This document shows, piece by piece, positions 8,082-17,209 of a DNA stretch of 45,658 nt. The translations under genes were made by a program, and so were the position numbers. The notes beneath the pieces are model-generated. The model searched no databases, was not told the DNA's origin, and saw only the letters and a program-made list of their open reading frames with translations. The stretch is from Phenylobacterium sp. GTDB taxonomy: Bacteria; Pseudomonadota; Alphaproteobacteria; Caulobacterales; Caulobacteraceae. The DNA is taken from the NCBI RefSeq assembly GCF_031181185.1, contig NZ_JAPSKZ010000005.1, positions 1 through 45,658 of the forward strand, written 5' to 3'. Numbering within the stretch: the first letter of the stretch is position 1; each line of letters starts with the position of its first letter.

Positions 8082-8519
8082 TCAGTAGAAGTTCAGTTCG
8101 CTGAGCTGGAAGTCGGTGACGCCTACCAGCACCACACCGTCGCCCTGGCCGAAGTCGATGTAGGTGTCGCCGTCGTCAACCACGACCGTATAGTCGTTGG
8201 TTCCGGCCTTCTTCACCCAGAGCTCGTCGCCCTGCTCGCGGTGGTAGTCGTAGATGATGTCCCACCCGCCGTTCGCGCCCACAACGAAGGCGTCGGCTCC
8301 GAGGCCGCCGGTCAGGTAGTCGGTTCCAGTGCCGCCATCCAGCGAATCGTTGCCGTCGCCGCCATCGAGGATGTCGGTGCCGTGCACGCCGTCCGCGGTG
8401 TCATCCCCCCCGTTGGCCCAGATCGTGTCGTCGGACGAGTAGCCGACCAGCCATTCGCCCTGATCCGTGCCGTATAGGGTGTGTTTCCAGCTTCCTTGCT
8501 GCGGTTGGAACTTGGCCAT
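8082..8519 (-). CDS. Short RTX (hemolysin-type calcium-binding repeat) protein
   Basis: 145 aa. The centre (about 40-85) carries Gly/Asp-rich nonapeptide repeats of the GGxGxDxxx type, for example GGDGNDSLDGGTGTDYLTGG, then LGADAFVVG. Such repeats bind calcium and fold as a parallel beta-roll outside the cell. The N-terminus has no Sec signal peptide, and the C-terminus (FQLSELNFY) is acidic/hydrophobic, as in type I-secreted RTX proteins. There is no enzymatic or adhesive domain: the whole protein is essentially one RTX block with short flanks, far smaller than typical RTX proteins. No type I secretion genes are nearby, so any exporter would be encoded elsewhere. Divergent from the 35-aa gene at 8690. 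Confidence 0.85.
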   Translation of the reverse strand: MAKFQPQQGSWKHTLYGTDQGEWLVGYSSDDTIWANGGDDTADGVHGTDILDGGDGNDSLDGGTGTDYLTGGLGADAFVVGANGGWDIIYDYHREQGDELWVKKAGTNDYTVVVDDGDTYIDFGQGDGVVLVGVTDFQLSELNFY

Positions 8520-8689
8520 GTAGTTACGTCCTCCAGTGTTGGGGATCCCTCGCGGCGTCCCAACCAGCGAGGTCGGCCAAAGCTTCCTTCACATTTCCGG
8601 GAGTCCGGCCAAGCACGGCGCAGCCGCGTGAACCGCCGGAACATGCCGCGCCTCGGCCGGGTTCCTGATGTATCGGCAAGGAGGCCGTC

Positions 8690-8797
8690 ATGCCGAAGCC
8701 CAGCGACAAGACGCCGGCGTCGTGGAGAGCCGCCCTCGGCGGCGTGCTGACGATCGTCGCGCTGATCGTCGGCTGGGGTGTCGCCGCCCTGCAGTAG
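8690..8797 (+). CDS. 35-residue single-pass membrane peptide
   Basis: Small open frame beginning ATG at 8690 and ending TAG at 8795-8797. It has a near-ideal Shine-Dalgarno (AAGGAGG, about five bases before the ATG). Polar head MPKPSDKTPASWRAAL, then one hydrophobic segment (GGVLTIVALIVGWGVAAL) ending at the C-terminus; typical of tail-anchored bacterial small membrane proteins. Codon use is GC-rich like its neighbours. It is divergent from the RTX-like gene and convergent with the acyltransferase gene, whose stop is nine bases away. Function unknown. Confidence 0.6.
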   Translation: MPKPSDKTPASWRAALGGVLTIVALIVGWGVAALQ

Positions 8798-8805
8798 GCC
8801 GCGGA

Positions 8806-9864
8806 CTATCGCGCGGCCTCCGGCGCCTCGCTCCCGCGCCGGGCCGGTGTGGGCAACCCAGGCAGGCGCAGACGCAGCAGGACTTTCAGCATAGGACGTT
8901 CGAGCCAACGGTGGACGGCGACGCCGGCCAGCGTCGACAGCCCCATGCCTAGCGCCATCAGGGTGAGGAACTGAGGCCACCCCTCCAGGGGCAGCTTCCG
9001 GCCCAGCCACATCACGATGGCGAGCACCAGCGTGTGGAAGAGGTAGATGGCGTAGCTGGCGTCGCCGAGCGCCTCCATGGTGCGCCAGCGGCGCGCGCGC
9101 AAATGGGTCTCGAAGCCCAGGGCGCCGGCCACCACCGCGGCGCTGGCGGCGACGACCCACACCTTCTTCAGGTCCACCCACGGGGAAGCATGGACCAGCA
9201 GGATGGCTGCGCCAGCCAGCGCCAGCGGCCAGGCGCGGGTGAACAGGTCGGCCCAGCGGGCGTGCGCCCAGGCGATCAGCACGCCCGCCAGAAAGGCGAG
9301 CAGGATGGGTCCCGTGAAAGCGCGCGCCACCGTCTCATCGGGCTGGAAGACGAAGCCGGCGGCGACCAGCGACACGATGCTGACGGTGGTGACCGCCACC
9401 ACCCGCCGGACGGCCAGGCCAACGGCGAAGAGAGCGTAGAACGCCATCTCGAACGTCAGCGTCCAGCCCGGCACCAACACCGGCCAGACGGTCTCGGGGT
9501 GGCCGGGACTGGCGTGGGGAACGAGTCCGAGCGACAGCCAGAGGTGAGAGGCGTGCGGCGTCGGCAGATCGCGAAAGGCGAGCCATGCCACCCAGGTGAG
9601 GGTGGCTACCCAGTAGAGGGGCGCGATGCGAACGACACGTCGGCGCACGAACTCCGCCGGCGCTTCATGACGGGCGGCCGCGTACATGATGAAGCCGCTG
9701 ATCACGAAGAAGATGTCGACGCCCGTCGTGAAGTTCCAGCCGGCCATCGGCGCGAACATCCCCGGTCGCGGATTGCGCGCATGGTGCAGCAGCACCATCA
9801 GGCACGCGACAGCGCGGAGCACCTGGATCGAGACAAGGGTTGCGGGGCGCGGCGCAGGCTGCAT
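8806..9864 (-). CDS. Acyltransferase 3 family membrane protein (OafA/YrhL-like)
   Basis: 352 aa polytopic inner-membrane O-acyltransferase. The N-terminus has the family signature IQVLRAVACLMVLLHHA with the conserved His pair. It is followed by GVDIFFVISGFIMY (the GxxFFxxSGF motif), an RRVVRIAPLYWVATL basic segment, and about ten hydrophobic helices in all. These proteins transfer acetyl or similar groups to surface sugars, such as O-antigen or exopolysaccharide; the acceptor cannot be read here. The C-terminus is a short basic tail. No glycosyltransferase or polysaccharide genes are adjacent. The ATG at 9864 follows a weak AAGGGG ribosome site. Confidence 0.92.
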   Translation of the reverse strand: MQPAPRPATLVSIQVLRAVACLMVLLHHARNPRPGMFAPMAGWNFTTGVDIFFVISGFIMYAAARHEAPAEFVRRRVVRIAPLYWVATLTWVAWLAFRDLPTPHASHLWLSLGLVPHASPGHPETVWPVLVPGWTLTFEMAFYALFAVGLAVRRVVAVTTVSIVSLVAAGFVFQPDETVARAFTGPILLAFLAGVLIAWAHARWADLFTRAWPLALAGAAILLVHASPWVDLKKVWVVAASAAVVAGALGFETHLRARRWRTMEALGDASYAIYLFHTLVLAIVMWLGRKLPLEGWPQFLTLMALGMGLSTLAGVAVHRWLERPMLKVLLRLRLPGLPTPARRGSEAPEAAR

Positions 9865-9929
9865 CAGCGCCCCTTAGCACGACGCCGCCCGGATCACAGG
9901 CCCGTGATGTCGCCGCAGGGCGCGCGGCG

Positions 9930-10256
9930 TCAGTTGCGGTACCGCGCTGCGATGCGCTGGGCCTCGGCCGGACCGAGGCTGGGCGGCCAGGCGAACTGCA
10001 TCCGCCACCGGATGCGCGAGCAGGCCGGGCAGTTCCACCCCACCCGGCGGGCGCAATCCACCAGCCGCGTGGCGTGCCCGCCAGCCTTCAGGTCCTGCAA
10101 TCGCGCGATGATCCGCTCGGGGTCATAGACCTTCCCCCAGGAACAGAACGCGCAGCTGAGCAGCACACGGCAACCGGGATAGCGGCGGAAGTCGCCGATG
10201 GAATCCTCCGGCGCGGCGGGGATCGGACGCATCTTCCAGGCGGGCGCAGACGACAT
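9930..10256 (-). CDS. Small Cys-rich (zinc-ribbon-like) protein, predicted SOS-regulated
   Basis: 108 aa protein of unknown function. Two CxxC pairs, C35-AF-C38 and C76-PA-C79, look like a split zinc ribbon, with further Cys at 29 and 68. Between them is a basic helical stretch (YDPERIIARLQDLKAGG). The C-terminus is Arg- and Trp-rich. The frame can be extended to ATG 10316, adding 20 residues, but the ATG at 10256 is preferred because the LexA box at 10261-10275 would otherwise lie inside the coding region. No good Shine-Dalgarno precedes 10256, so translation may be near-leaderless. The box predicts induction by DNA damage. A nucleic-acid-binding or repair-linked role is inference only. Confidence 0.65.
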   Translation of the reverse strand: MSSAPAWKMRPIPAAPEDSIGDFRRYPGCRVLLSCAFCSWGKVYDPERIIARLQDLKAGGHATRLVDCARRVGWNCPACSRIRWRMQFAWPPSLGPAEAQRIAARYRN

Positions 10257-10260
10257 ATGA

Positions 10261-10275
10261 GAACAAAAACAGAAC
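10261..10275 (-). promoter_or_regulatory. LexA (SOS) box, GTTC-N7-GTTC
   Basis: Minus strand reads GTTCTGTTTTTGTTC, a perfect match to the alphaproteobacterial LexA operator GTTC-N7-GTTC. It ends five bases upstream of the ATG at 10256, so bound LexA would block transcription or initiation of the small Cys-rich gene. The T-rich spacer is also typical. Confidence 0.75.
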
Positions 10276-10422
10276 TTATCTTGAGGCGCCACGATCCAGA
10301 AGTTGCGTTCGGCCATTCGTCGCCCCGGCGTTGGCGCGGGAGCTGACGTGCGCTAACGCGGGCCCGACGGGCCAGGCCTCCAGCGCGAACCTTTGGAAAC
10401 AGGTCGGCGACGTGACAACGGC

Positions 10423-10947
10423 TCACGCGGCGATGCGCGACTGTTCGGCAAGGGCGGCCAGAACCTGCTTAGGGACGAGACGACCGCGGATGCCTGGCGC
10501 CCAGAGCTCGCCCTTCAGCGGCACGTCCCTCAGCCCCATCGCGTCGAGCAAGGTGGCATAGTAGCTGTTGGAGTTGCCGCGCCGGATCGCCGGCCACGGA
10601 TAGCGCAGGGCCGCGGCGTTCACGGCGGCGCGCACGGCTTCAGCACGCAGCAGCTTCTCGGCGACCCCCGCCGCTGAGCCGTCGAACAGCACCCCTTGCG
10701 GATGGGCCTCGTCATAGAAGCCGGTCCGGTGGGGAAAGTCCTCGCCCCAGACGACCTCGCGCCGGAACGGCGCCAGTCCGCCCAGGAACGGCAGCTGGGC
10801 GCCGCCGGGACCACGGGCGATGCCGTGCAGCTCGCGCACGATGCGGCCCGCCTCATCTTGGATCGCGATGAAGGTATGAGCGCCGAAGCGCCAGCGCCCG
10901 CAGCGGACGGCGGGCGTCTGGACCTTCAGCAGGCGACGCGTGTCCAC
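10423..10947 (-). CDS. Unknown protein downstream of thiC
   Basis: 174 aa if it starts at the GTG at 10947, 20 bases after the thiC stop; the open frame runs back to 11064, but that would overlap thiC by nearly 100 bases. No clear Shine-Dalgarno is visible, so it may depend on coupling to thiC. Visible landmarks: FGAHTFIAIQDEAGR, IVRELHGIA (a conserved-looking His), GFYDEAHPQGVLFDG, and NSNSYYATLLDAMGL near residue 135. The NSNS-Y..LL...GL wording resembles uncharacterised cysteine/serine-hydrolase-like proteins, but I cannot name a family. Being in the thiC transcript would place it under TPP control; a role in thiamine metabolism is not shown. Confidence 0.65.
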   Translation of the reverse strand: MDTRRLLKVQTPAVRCGRWRFGAHTFIAIQDEAGRIVRELHGIARGPGGAQLPFLGGLAPFRREVVWGEDFPHRTGFYDEAHPQGVLFDGSAAGVAEKLLRAEAVRAAVNAAALRYPWPAIRRGNSNSYYATLLDAMGLRDVPLKGELWAPGIRGRLVPKQVLAALAEQSRIAA

Positions 10948-10966
10948 GCCGTGTCGGATGGCAAGC

Positions 10967-12970
<2,004 letters not shown>

Positions 12971-13066
12971 CTACGCCCGAACCAACGCCAGGGAAAGGCT
13001 CAAAAGCGAAGACGCGGAACGGGCGGAACCTTATTAGGTTGTGGGGTGGACCTCCGGAGGAACGCC

Positions 13067-13492
13067 ATGAAGCCTGCGTCCTTGTCGTTGCTGGCGGCGG
13101 CAGGCCTGGCCGCCTGCAGCGCCTATCCCCTCTCTCCGCCGCCGGAACCGCTGCTGCCGCCGGCGCCGGCGGGCGCCTCCCTGGCGGGCGGCGACTGCTT
13201 TCGCACCAGCGACATCCGCAACCACACCATCCTGAACTCCCGCACCCTGTTGCTCCGGGTGAACCGCGGAGAGGTCTACCGGGTCACCATGGCCGGCGCT
13301 TGCCTGGCGGGCGCCATCTCGTCGGACCCGCTGGTGATGAACCAGCCGCCGGGTTCGCCCATCGTCTGCCGACCCCTCGACTTCGACGTCGGCGTCAGCA
13401 AGGGCGGCATCCCGAACCGGTGCATCGTGGAGTCGATCGACCGCCTGCCGCCCGAACAGGTGGATGCCCTGCCGCGGAAGTTGAAGCCCTAG
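13067..13492 (+). CDS. Small lipoprotein (DUF6491-like)
   Basis: 141 aa. Signal sequence MKPASLSLLAAAGLAAC with lipobox LAAC, so lipid is attached at C17 and the protein probably sits in the periplasm or outer membrane. A Pro-rich linker follows, then a compact domain with GDCFRTSDIRNHTILNSRTL, VNRGEVYRVTMAGAC and a C-terminal Cys (NRCIVESI). The C-F-R-T-x-D-I-R/N start and the paired Cys resemble DUF6491-type proteins found in Caulobacterales and Xanthomonadales; that match is from memory. ATG at 13067 has a strong CGGAGGAA ribosome site. It precedes the D-cysteine desulfhydrase-like gene by 24 bases and may share its transcript. Confidence 0.8.
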   Translation: MKPASLSLLAAAGLAACSAYPLSPPPEPLLPPAPAGASLAGGDCFRTSDIRNHTILNSRTLLLRVNRGEVYRVTMAGACLAGAISSDPLVMNQPPGSPIVCRPLDFDVGVSKGGIPNRCIVESIDRLPPEQVDALPRKLKP

Positions 13493-13516
13493 GCATAAGC
13501 CTATAGCGGGTGGGGC

Positions 13517-14533
13517 ATGCACTTCGCCCGCTACAACCCCGTCCGCTTCGCCCATCTTCCCACGCCGCTGGAGCCCCTGCCCGGCCTGGCGGAGGCGCTG
13601 GTCACACCGGGCGGCGGCGGCCCCACGCTGTGGATCAAGCGCGACGACTGCACCGGCCTCGCCGGCGGCGGAAACAAGACTCGCAAGCTCGAATTCCTGC
13701 TGGGCGACGCCCTGGCCAACGACGCGGACACGATCGTGACCCAAGGGGCGGTCCAGTCGAACCACGTCCGGCAGGCGGCCGCGGCGGCGGCGCGCTTCGG
13801 GCTGAAGTGCGAGGTGATCCTCGAGCATCGCACTGGAAGCCAGGCGCATGACTACAACCGCTCGGGCAACGTGCTCCTGGATGAACTGCTGGGCGCCAGG
13901 ATCCGCCATGTGCCGGCCGGGACCGACATGAACCAGGCGCTGGGCGACGTGGCCCAGGAGGTCGCCGACGCCGGCGGCCGGCCCTATGTCATCCCGGGCG
14001 GCGGCTCCAACTGCGTGGGCGCTTTGGGCTATGCGGAATGCGCTCTGGAACTGGTCGCCCAAGCGAACGAACTAGGCCTCGAGATCGACCGCATCGTGAC
14101 GGCGACCGGTAGCGCCGGCACTCACGCGGGCCTTGTGGCGGGCCTGGCGGTGATGGGGGCGGACATTCCGGTGCTGGGCATCGGCGTACGCGCCCCGAAG
14201 GACGTGCAGGAGGCCAACGTATTTAAGCTGGCGCGCGAGACGGCGGCCCTGCTGGGCTTCGAAGAGCGGGTCAAGCGCGACATGGTCGTCGCCGACTGCG
14301 ACTACGTGGGCGAGGGCTACGGTCTGATCGACCATGTTGTGATCGAGGCGCTGAAGCTGGCCGCGCGCGCCGACGGGATCCTGCTGGACCCCGTCTATAC
14401 CGGCAAGGCGATGAAGGGGCTGATCGCGCTCAGCCGCGCCGGCGCCTTCGACGGGGAGACGGTGGTGTTCCTGCACACGGGGGGCGCGCAGGGTCTGTTC
14501 GGCTACCAGACTGAGTTGGACGGCAAGCTATGA
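13517..14533 (+). CDS. D-cysteine desulfhydrase / L-cysteate sulfo-lyase family PLP enzyme
   Basis: 338 aa fold-type II PLP enzyme of the ACC deaminase/D-cysteine desulfhydrase group. Lys54 in AGGGNKTRKLE is the Schiff-base lysine; S81-N82-H83 (QSNHVRQ) contacts the substrate carboxylate; TATGSAGTHAGLVAG binds the PLP phosphate; LLDPVYTGKAMKGL is also diagnostic. Members release pyruvate, ammonia and sulfide from D-cysteine (DcyD) or sulfite from L-cysteate (CuyA); these cannot be separated by eye. Its stop overlaps the start of an aspartate-racemase-type gene (ATGA), so the pair is translationally coupled. That pairing favours an amino acid whose two stereoisomers must be interconverted before breakdown. 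Confidence 0.9.
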   Translation: MHFARYNPVRFAHLPTPLEPLPGLAEALVTPGGGGPTLWIKRDDCTGLAGGGNKTRKLEFLLGDALANDADTIVTQGAVQSNHVRQAAAAAARFGLKCEVILEHRTGSQAHDYNRSGNVLLDELLGARIRHVPAGTDMNQALGDVAQEVADAGGRPYVIPGGGSNCVGALGYAECALELVAQANELGLEIDRIVTATGSAGTHAGLVAGLAVMGADIPVLGIGVRAPKDVQEANVFKLARETAALLGFEERVKRDMVVADCDYVGEGYGLIDHVVIEALKLAARADGILLDPVYTGKAMKGLIALSRAGAFDGETVVFLHTGGAQGLFGYQTELDGKL

Positions 14534-15240
14534 CTGAGGACGCCGAGACCCTGACGCTGGGCGTTCTGGGGGGCATGGGGCCCGCGGCGACCCTGGAGTT
14601 CCTGGCCCGGCTCCAGGCCTATACGCCGGCCGAACGCGACCAGGACCACATCCGCGTGGTGGCCGACATCAATCCGCGCGTGCCCGATCGCAACACGCCG
14701 GGCTCCAACGCCGGCGGCGTGCTGGCGGAGATGGCCGGCGCGCTGCGTGGCGCGGGCGCCGAGGTGCTGGCGATGCCGTGCAATACGGCGCACGCCCACG
14801 CCGACCTGATCCAGCGGGCCTCGGGCCTGCCGCTGATCGACATGATCGACCTGGGCGCCGAAGCGGCCCAGCAGAGCGGCGCGCTGCGCGCCGGCGTCCT
14901 GGGCACGAAGGGCGCGCTGAAGCTCTATCGGGAGTACTTGGCCGCCCGGGGCATGGGCCTCGTCTCCCTCCCGTCCGAGCGGCAGGAGGCCTTTATGGAG
15001 ACGCTCTACCGGATCAAGGCGGGCGACGACGGCGAACAGGCGGCCGCGGCGATGCAGGGCTTCGCCGCCGAGCTGGTCAAGGCCGGAGCAGAGGTCGTGG
15101 TGGCCGGCTGCACCGAAGTGCCGCTGGTGCTGGCGCCCGAAGACGTCAGGGTCGAACTCGTCGATCCTGGCGACCTCCTCGCCCGTCGCTGCGTGGCCGT
15201 TTGCCTGGGCTATGAGCCCACGCCGCAGGTGGGCGGCTGA
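14530..15240 (+). CDS. Aspartate/glutamate racemase family protein (both catalytic Cys present)
   Basis: 236 aa PLP-independent racemase. Both catalytic cysteines are present: C84 in MPCNTAH and C194 in VAGCTEVPLVL. The N-terminal LGVLGGMGPAATLEF and the GVLGTKGALKLYREYL segment match the aspartate racemase (RacD/YgeA-type) family. Start ATG overlaps the stop of the upstream desulfhydrase gene by four bases, so the two are one operon. The natural substrate could be aspartate, glutamate or a broader set including cysteine or cysteate analogues; the operon suggests it feeds or drains the desulfhydrase substrate pool, which is inference. Compare the Asp87/Cys200 relative at 6862-7566. Confidence 0.92.
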   Translation: MTEDAETLTLGVLGGMGPAATLEFLARLQAYTPAERDQDHIRVVADINPRVPDRNTPGSNAGGVLAEMAGALRGAGAEVLAMPCNTAHAHADLIQRASGLPLIDMIDLGAEAAQQSGALRAGVLGTKGALKLYREYLAARGMGLVSLPSERQEAFMETLYRIKAGDDGEQAAAAMQGFAAELVKAGAEVVVAGCTEVPLVLAPEDVRVELVDPGDLLARRCVAVCLGYEPTPQVGG

Positions 15241-15352
15241 GACGGCTACCTTCCGAGGGGGCGCCTGTGTTAATGAGGCTGCCCGTGGAGCGAACGCGCT
15301 CGCCAGCCGTTCCACTCAAGCTTCGATCTTCCGGAGCCAGTACGAAGACCGA

Positions 15353-15925
15353 ATGCACGCCTCTCCCGCCATAGCCGACGAGATCCTGAAGCGCGCGGTC
15401 AAGGCCGTGCCGAGGGGCGTCGACGAGCTGCGGCGGGTACTCGCCGACGAGCCCTTGCCGATCTACGTCACCGATGCCGAGGGGCTGGTCACCTACTTCA
15501 ATAGGGCCTGCGTCGACTTCGCGGGCCTCACGCCGCAACTGGGGCAGGCGCGCTGGTGCGTGACTTGGAAGCTCTACACCGACGACGGCGCATTCTTGCC
15601 GCACGCGGACTGCCCGATGGCGGTGGCGATCAAGACTCGGCGCCCGATCCGCGGTGTGACGGCTCTGGCCGAGCGTCCCGACGGCGTCCGTGTCCGTTTC
15701 ATGCCGTTCCCCACGCCGGTGTTCGACGAGGACGGCGAACTGGTGGGCGCTGCCAATGTGCTGATCGACCTCAGCGATGCGCAGCAGGCGGAGTTGCTGC
15801 TGGCTCAGGCCCGCCGCTGCCGCTGGCTGGCCGGCACGGTGAAGGACGCCCAGACCGCCCTTACCCTGAACCGGATGGCGGAAGAGTACGAGCAGAAGGC
15901 CTTCCTCCTCGGAAGGAAGGCCTGA
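15353..15925 (+). CDS. Stand-alone PAS domain protein
   Basis: 190 aa from ATG 15353 (the frame is open back to 15212, but that part lacks homology-like character). A single PAS domain spans about 30-145: PIYVTDAEGLVTYFNRACVDFAG at the front, the W-K-L-Y-x-D-D-G-x-x-L-P-H segment, and FDEDGELVGAANVLIDLSDAQQAE at the end. There is no kinase, GGDEF or DNA-binding domain. A C-terminal helical region (LLAQARRCRWLAGTVKDAQTALTLNRMAEEYEQKA) could mediate dimerisation or partner contact. This architecture is frequent in Caulobacterales and probably acts as a small sensor adaptor. It is convergent with the metallopeptidase gene, three bases away. Confidence 0.85.
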   Translation: MHASPAIADEILKRAVKAVPRGVDELRRVLADEPLPIYVTDAEGLVTYFNRACVDFAGLTPQLGQARWCVTWKLYTDDGAFLPHADCPMAVAIKTRRPIRGVTALAERPDGVRVRFMPFPTPVFDEDGELVGAANVLIDLSDAQQAELLLAQARRCRWLAGTVKDAQTALTLNRMAEEYEQKAFLLGRKA

Positions 15926-15928
15926 GCG

Positions 15929-16765
15929 TCACAGCGTCCTGGCGCTGAAGGTGTCGCAGGCCGCCGGATCGCCAGCCTCCACGCCCCTGCGGAACCAGCG
16001 CATGCGCTGCTCGGAGCTGCCGTGGGTGAAGGCGTCGGGCATGACCCGGCCCTGCGACTTGCGCTGGAGCGTGTCGTCGCCGACCGCGCTGGCGGCGCGC
16101 AGGCCATCCTCGATGTCGCGGGGATCGAGCGCCACCTGACCGTTCGAGACGCGCGCGGCGTGGGCGACCCAGACGCCCGCGTAGCAGTCGGCCTGCAGCT
16201 CCAGACGCACCGAACCGCTCGTCGGTCCCTTGGCGCCCATGCGCTGAGCCTCTTCCGAGGCGCCCGTCAGGTTCTGAACGTGATGGCCGATCTCGTGAGC
16301 GATGACGTAGGCCCGCGCCGCTTCGCCTCCGGCGCCGAACTTCGTCTCGAGTTCCTGCCAGAACGAGAGGTCCAGATAGACCCTACGGTCGGCCGGGCAA
16401 TAGAACGGCCCCATCGCCGCCTGGCCCATGCCGCAGCCGGTGCCGGTGGCCTGATCGTAGATGACGATGGCGTCCGCCGGCCGGTAACCCTGCAGCTGGG
16501 TCTTCCAGACGTCGTCAACGTTGGTGGCCACTACGTCGACGAAGCGGCCGGCCTCATCGGCGGGGCCGCCGCGCACGCCTTCCTGCTGTTGCACCTGGCC
16601 GCCGCCCAGCACCTGAGTGGTCGTCGAAGGATCTATGCCGAAGACGAAATAGCCGATCAGCGCCAGGATCACCCCGCCTGCGCCGAGCCCCCCGACGGCG
16701 CCGGCCGGGCCAAGGCCCCGACGGTCCTCGATATTGCCGGAGCCCCGGCCGCCGGACCAGCGCAT
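15929..16765 (-). CDS. Neutral zinc metallopeptidase, YpfJ family
   Basis: 278 aa. Zinc-binding motif H157-E158-x2-H161 in AHEIGHHVQN, followed by QADCYAGVWVAHA with a likely third metal ligand region. The N-terminus is Gly/Arg-rich, then a transmembrane segment (about 26-44, LGAGGVILALIGYFVFG), so the catalytic domain is probably periplasmic. YYCP/CGMGQAAMGPFYCP contains two Cys that could form a disulfide. The YpfJ/putative neutral zinc metallopeptidase family is widespread, with poorly known substrates. The C-terminal GSSEQRMRWFRRGVEAGD segment is typical of the family. Length is normal. The gene is not obviously in an operon: the next upstream gene starts 422 bases away and has its own small coding unit. 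Confidence 0.92.
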   Translation of the reverse strand: MRWSGGRGSGNIEDRRGLGPAGAVGGLGAGGVILALIGYFVFGIDPSTTTQVLGGGQVQQQEGVRGGPADEAGRFVDVVATNVDDVWKTQLQGYRPADAIVIYDQATGTGCGMGQAAMGPFYCPADRRVYLDLSFWQELETKFGAGGEAARAYVIAHEIGHHVQNLTGASEEAQRMGAKGPTSGSVRLELQADCYAGVWVAHAARVSNGQVALDPRDIEDGLRAASAVGDDTLQRKSQGRVMPDAFTHGSSEQRMRWFRRGVEAGDPAACDTFSARTL

Positions 16766-16824
16766 AGGTTCGCCTCCTAGATGATCTCAGGCGACGCTAA
16801 CGCGACCGGGCGCACGGAAGTTCG

Positions 16825-17187
16825 TCAGCGGCGGTTCTGGGAAATCTCGCGAACGCGGCGGTCCGAGTCGGCCAGCGTCTTGTCAGGGATGCTAGGCAGC
16901 TTGGACGTGTCGATGTTCCCCACCGGCGCCGGATAGGGCAGCCGCGGCAGAAGGACCGGCGCGCGTTCCGCCTGGATCCGCGCTGCATGCTGCTCCGTAC
17001 GCAGCCGGGCCTCCATCGCAACGAGTTCGTTGTGCTGCGCGACCTGCTGCTGTTGCAGAAGCTGCTGCTGAGCCCGCAGTTCGTCCATGCGGAGTTGATA
17101 CTGGGCGGACTGGCCGAAATCCTGGGCGGCGGCTGGAGCGGCCGCGGCGGCAGCCAGGAGCATGAGGAGCGCGCGCATCCGGTCCAT
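16825..17187 (-). CDS. Exported Gln-rich coiled-coil protein of unknown function
   Basis: 120 aa. Signal peptide MDRMRALLMLLAAAAAAPAAAQ with probable cleavage after AAAQ or PAAA. A glutamine-rich amphipathic stretch follows (about 30-75, with runs of Q and ELRAQQQLLQQQQ), predicted coiled coil, then a Pro-rich linker and a short charged C-terminus (DKTLADSDRRVREISQNRR). I recognise no family. It precedes the YpfJ-like peptidase gene on the same strand and follows the TPR gene by 22 bases, so transcription with the latter is possible. Confidence 0.7.
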   Translation of the reverse strand: MDRMRALLMLLAAAAAAPAAAQDFGQSAQYQLRMDELRAQQQLLQQQQVAQHNELVAMEARLRTEQHAARIQAERAPVLLPRLPYPAPVGNIDTSKLPSIPDKTLADSDRRVREISQNRR

Positions 17188-17209
17188 ATGGGTTGCGCCG
17201 GTCAGAACC

